DNA of 64,000 nt, taken from contig NZ_JUHG01000013.1 in the NCBI RefSeq assembly GCF_000799715.1, forward strand, positions 806,001-870,000. The letters are read 5' to 3'. Positions 61,248-64,000 of this stretch are shown here, piece after piece. The position numbers were made by a program, and so were the translations under genes. Position 1 is the stretch's first letter, and each line of letters starts with the position of its first letter. A model generated the notes under the pieces. That model worked only from the letters and a program-made list of their open reading frames with translations, had not been told where the DNA came from and ran no database searches. The DNA comes from Martinezella rhizogenes (GTDB lineage Bacteria > Pseudomonadota > Alphaproteobacteria > Rhizobiales > Rhizobiaceae).

Positions 61248-62138
61248 ATGGTGGCTGTGACAGCAGACGTCGTCGCCGTTGGTCCGCGCACCATTCGCTC
61301 CCCCGGTTTCTGGCAGGGCGTCATCCGTCGTCTCTGTCGGGATCCGGTCGCCCTCGTAGCGCTCTTTGTCGTAATCGCGCTGATCGCGGCGGCGATCCTT
61401 GCTCCTTATCTGGCGCCATACGATCCGACAAAGGCGAGCGTGATCCGCCGCCTGAAGCCGATCGGCACTCCGGAATATATGCTTGGGACCGATGAACTTG
61501 GCCGCGACATGCTTTCCCGGCTGATCTACGGCGCAAGACTATCGCTGCTGATGGGCGTCATCCCCGTTCCGATCGCCTTCGTGATCGGTTCTGCGATCGG
61601 CATCATCGCCGGCTATACGGGCGGCATCGTCAATACGCTGATCATGCGGACGGTCGACGTCTTCTACGCATTTCCCTCCGTGCTGCTTGCCGTCGCACTC
61701 TCCGGTGCGCTCGGCTCCGGCCTGACCAATGCGCTCGTGTCACTGACGGTGGTGTTCATTCCGCAAATCGCCCGCGTCGCCGAGAGTGTGACCACTCAGG
61801 TACGAAGCCTCGATTATGTGGATGCCGCCCGCGCCTCGGGTGCGAAGGCCCGCACGATCATCACCGTGCATATTCTGGGCAACGTTCTTGGCCCGATCTT
61901 CGTGTTTGCGACCAGCCTCATCTCGGTATCGATGATCCTGGCTTCCGGCCTTTCTTTCCTGGGGCTCGGCGTCAGACCGCCCGATGCCGAGTGGGGCCTG
62001 ATGTTGAATACGTTGCGCACGGCAATCTACGTCAACCCCTATGTGGCGGCTCTGCCGGGCGTGATGATTTTCATAACCTCGATCTGCTTCAATCTTTTCT
62101 CGGACGGGCTGCGTGCGGCAATGGATGTGAAATCATGA
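61248..62138 (+). CDS. Peptide-type ABC transporter permease (DppC family)
   Basis: A 296-residue permease. Helix 1 is VALVALFVVIALIAAAILAPYLAPYDP, followed by LGTDELGRDMLSRLIYGARLSL, the DppC signature, and EAA-loop region ASGAKARTIITVHILGNVLGPI. ATG 61248, 4 bases after the previous stop, is chosen over the open frame beginning at 61158, which would overlap the upstream gene by 86 bases. Its stop overlaps the ATPase start (ATGA). Confidence 0.9.
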   Translation: MVAVTADVVAVGPRTIRSPGFWQGVIRRLCRDPVALVALFVVIALIAAAILAPYLAPYDPTKASVIRRLKPIGTPEYMLGTDELGRDMLSRLIYGARLSLLMGVIPVPIAFVIGSAIGIIAGYTGGIVNTLIMRTVDVFYAFPSVLLAVALSGALGSGLTNALVSLTVVFIPQIARVAESVTTQVRSLDYVDAARASGAKARTIITVHILGNVLGPIFVFATSLISVSMILASGLSFLGLGVRPPDAEWGLMLNTLRTAIYVNPYVAALPGVMIFITSICFNLFSDGLRAAMDVKS

Positions 62139-63199
62139 TGGATGCCCTCCCCCTGTCCACGACAGATCCGCGCGACCGTGGCGGCCCGGCACAGCCGTTG
62201 GTCTCCGTCAGATCTCTCCTGAAACATTTTCCCGTCAAAGGCGGCGGGTTATTCCAGCCGAAGAAGGTGGTCCGCGCCGTTGATGGGATCGACTTCGATA
62301 TTCTGAAGGGTGAGACACTCGGCGTGGTCGGCGAGAGCGGTTGCGGCAAGTCGACAACGGCGCGATTGCTGATGCAGCTGATCAAACGGGATCAAGGCGA
62401 AGTGCTGTTCGATGGCGAAACGGTTGGCGGCACGCTGTCGCTGACTGATTATCGCCGGCAGGTACAGATGGTGTTCCAGGATAGCTATGCTTCGCTGAAC
62501 CCGCGCCTGACGATGGAGGAATCGATCTCGTTCGGGCCGCGCGTTCATGGTATTCCTGCAGAAAAGGCCATGGCCCGGGCACACGACCTGTTGCACAGGG
62601 TAGGCCTGGAGCCGAACCGCTTTGCCGGCCGCTATCCGCACGAGCTTTCCGGCGGCCAGCGGCAGCGCGTCAACATTGCCCGCGCCTTGGCGCTGGAACC
62701 GCGTCTCGTCATTCTCGACGAAGCCGTGTCCGCGCTCGACAAGTCGGTGGAGGCGCAGGTGCTGAACCTGCTGCTCGATCTCAAGCGGGATTTTGGCCTG
62801 ACTTACCTCTTCATCTCGCATGACCTCAACGTCGTCCGCTTCATGTGTGACCGCGTTATGGTCATGTATCTCGGAAAAGTGGCGGAGATCGGCAGCCGCG
62901 ACGCGATTTTCGATCGTACGAGACATCCCTATTCATCGGCGCTGCTTGCCTCCATGCCGAAGATCGACCCTTCCGATCGCACGTCGGAACCTCCACTTGC
63001 AGGCGATCCGCCAAATCCGATCGATCCGCCTTCGGGCTGTCGATTCCATACGCGTTGCACCTTTGCCGAGGATATTTGCAGCCGGGAGATGCCGCCGCTT
63101 GCGATCGTATCCGGGGATCACGCCGCGGCCTGTCTTATGTCGCTGCCCGGATCCGGTCACAGCCGTGCGCCCGTCATGATGGAGACGCAAAATGACTGA
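62135..63199 (+). CDS. Peptide-type ABC transporter ATP-binding protein (DppF family)
   Basis: A 354-residue ATPase with Walker A GESGCGKST, signature LSGGQRQRVNIARAL, Walker B LVILDEAVSALD and C-terminal GCRFHTRCTFAEDIC. ATG 62135 overlaps the permease stop by 4 bases, so the longer open frame from 61991 is rejected. LFQPKKVVRAVDGIDFDI is the usual DppF opening. It overlaps the following ATPase gene by 8 bases. The DppF-like gene precedes the DppD-like gene, the reverse of the first importer in this window. Confidence 0.9.
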   Translation: MMDALPLSTTDPRDRGGPAQPLVSVRSLLKHFPVKGGGLFQPKKVVRAVDGIDFDILKGETLGVVGESGCGKSTTARLLMQLIKRDQGEVLFDGETVGGTLSLTDYRRQVQMVFQDSYASLNPRLTMEESISFGPRVHGIPAEKAMARAHDLLHRVGLEPNRFAGRYPHELSGGQRQRVNIARALALEPRLVILDEAVSALDKSVEAQVLNLLLDLKRDFGLTYLFISHDLNVVRFMCDRVMVMYLGKVAEIGSRDAIFDRTRHPYSSALLASMPKIDPSDRTSEPPLAGDPPNPIDPPSGCRFHTRCTFAEDICSREMPPLAIVSGDHAAACLMSLPGSGHSRAPVMMETQND

Positions 63200-64000
63200 T
63201 ACCCGGCCAATGATCGATATCAGGAACCTTTCGGTGACCTTCAATCGCGGGCGCAAGCCCGTCAGGGCGGTGAACGGCGTCAGCCTTTCCGTTCGGCCGG
63301 GCGAAGTCGTGGCCCTGCTCGGCGAGTCTGGCTCCGGCAAGAGCGTGACGATGCGTTCCCTGCTGCGGCTGCATCCGCCAGGAACGGTCATCGAGGGCTC
63401 GATGACGGTCGCCGGCCGCGATGTGACCGCTCTTTCGAAAAAGGAGCTGGGCAGCCTGCGCGGGCCGATCGTCTCGATGGTCTTTCAGGAACCCCGACTT
63501 GCCCTCGACCCGGTCTATACGCTCGGTCAGCAGATCGAAGAGACGATCAGGCGGCATGAAAATGTGTCCCGACGCGAAGCCTCGGCACGGGCGCTCGCCT
63601 TGTTTCAAAAGGTTCGTATCCCTTCGCCCGAACGGCGCCTCGGGAATTATCCGCACGAGATGTCCGGCGGCATGCTGCAGCGTTCGATGATCGCGATGGC
63701 GCTCTCCTGCAATCCGAAAGTGCTGCTTGCCGACGAGCCGACGACTGCCCTCGACGCGACGGTGCAAATTCAGATCCTCCTCCTGATCCGGGAGCTTCAG
63801 GCGGAATATGGCTTGTCGGTGATCTTCGTCACGCATGACATCGGCGTCGCCGCGGAAGTCGCCGACAGGATCGCGGTCATGTATGCCGGGCGGATCGTCG
63901 AGGAAGGCACCGTCCCCGACATCATCAATCAACCAAAACATCCCTATACCCGGGGCTTGCTGGGAGCCCGTGTCGAGCTGGCCCATGGCCGGGACAGATT
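63192..64000 (+). CDS. Peptide-type ABC transporter ATP-binding protein (DppD family), 3' truncated by window
   Basis: About 269 codons are visible before the window ends. Walker A is GESGSGKSV, the signature is MSGGMLQRSMIAMAL (variant, usually LSGGxxQR), Walker B is LLADEPTTALD, and the His switch is FVTHDIG. KHPYTRGLLGA begins the Dpp-type C-terminal extension. The ATG at 63192 overlaps the previous gene by 8 bases. It is the second ATPase of the importer encoded from 58558. Confidence 0.88.
   Translation, partial: MTDTRPMIDIRNLSVTFNRGRKPVRAVNGVSLSVRPGEVVALLGESGSGKSVTMRSLLRLHPPGTVIEGSMTVAGRDVTALSKKELGSLRGPIVSMVFQEPRLALDPVYTLGQQIEETIRRHENVSRREASARALALFQKVRIPSPERRLGNYPHEMSGGMLQRSMIAMALSCNPKVLLADEPTTALDATVQIQILLLIRELQAEYGLSVIFVTHDIGVAAEVADRIAVMYAGRIVEEGTVPDIINQPKHPYTRGLLGARVELAHGRDR

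Overview
The window reads as a GC-rich alphaproteobacterial replicon, most likely Rhizobiaceae (Rhizobium, Sinorhizobium or Agrobacterium relatives). The reasons are the density of ABC importers, a polysaccharide cluster with the gene order of the c-di-GMP-controlled arabinose-containing polysaccharide (APS) locus of Sinorhizobium meliloti, DUF995 and DUF1236 proteins, an EcfG-type promoter and ureide catabolism. No rRNA, tRNA, CRISPR array or insertion sequence was seen. Coding density is high, with long same-strand operons that overlap by ATGA or TGATG junctions.

Layout. (1) 1-10932: a putative organosulfur-scavenging locus. A Dpp-type ABC importer, an aldo/keto reductase, a DszC/SfnB-like flavin monooxygenase and an FAD/NAD(P)-binding protein (cut by the window edge) lie on the minus strand. 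A Tat-dependent binding protein, an SfnG/DszA-like monooxygenase and a DszB-like desulfinase lie divergently on the plus strand, with an operator-like inverted repeat between the two units. (2) 11021-19892: a Pot-type ABC importer operon with a GMC oxidoreductase, an amine-oxidase-type flavoprotein and a HAD dehalogenase, opposite a divergent LysR regulator. (3) 20168-23925: N-formylglutamate amidohydrolase, a QEGLA/HExxH putative metallopeptidase and a glutathione-synthase-like ATP-grasp enzyme. (4) 24351-30314: mixed small genes, EmrAB-type efflux, a UdgX-type uracil-DNA glycosylase, a stress protein behind a GGAAC-N16-CGTT promoter, NUDIX and a DUF1236 protein.

(5) 30336-41531: a polysaccharide cluster, uxs1-uxe-apsS-ugd-apsH1-apsE-apsH2 by similarity, flanked by two paralogous AraC regulators that each carry an RxxxR motif like c-di-GMP-binding CuxR. 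(6) 41926-48633: a divergent six-gene operon encoding a GGDEF-EAL protein, two HATPase-fold proteins, a STAS-methyltransferase fusion, a membrane SpoIIE-type phosphatase and a stand-alone STAS protein. This looks like a partner-switching module that could set c-di-GMP for the neighbouring CuxR-type regulator. (7) 50168-52525: a small Tat-leader peptide, a PqqD-like/HprK-like fusion kinase and a nucleotidyltransferase, possibly an orphan peptide-modification system.

(8) 53196-57441: a long Prc-type protease, a small membrane protein and two toxin-antitoxin pairs. (9) 57515-64000: (S)-ureidoglycine aminohydrolase divergent from a second Dpp-type ABC importer that runs off the end of the window.

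The strongest candidates for undescribed biology are the c-di-GMP/partner-switching/APS neighbourhood (30-49 kb), the peptide-kinase-nucleotidyltransferase trio (50-52.5 kb) and the Dsz-like sulfur locus (0-11 kb). All functions are inferred from sequence reading alone; no database search was run.
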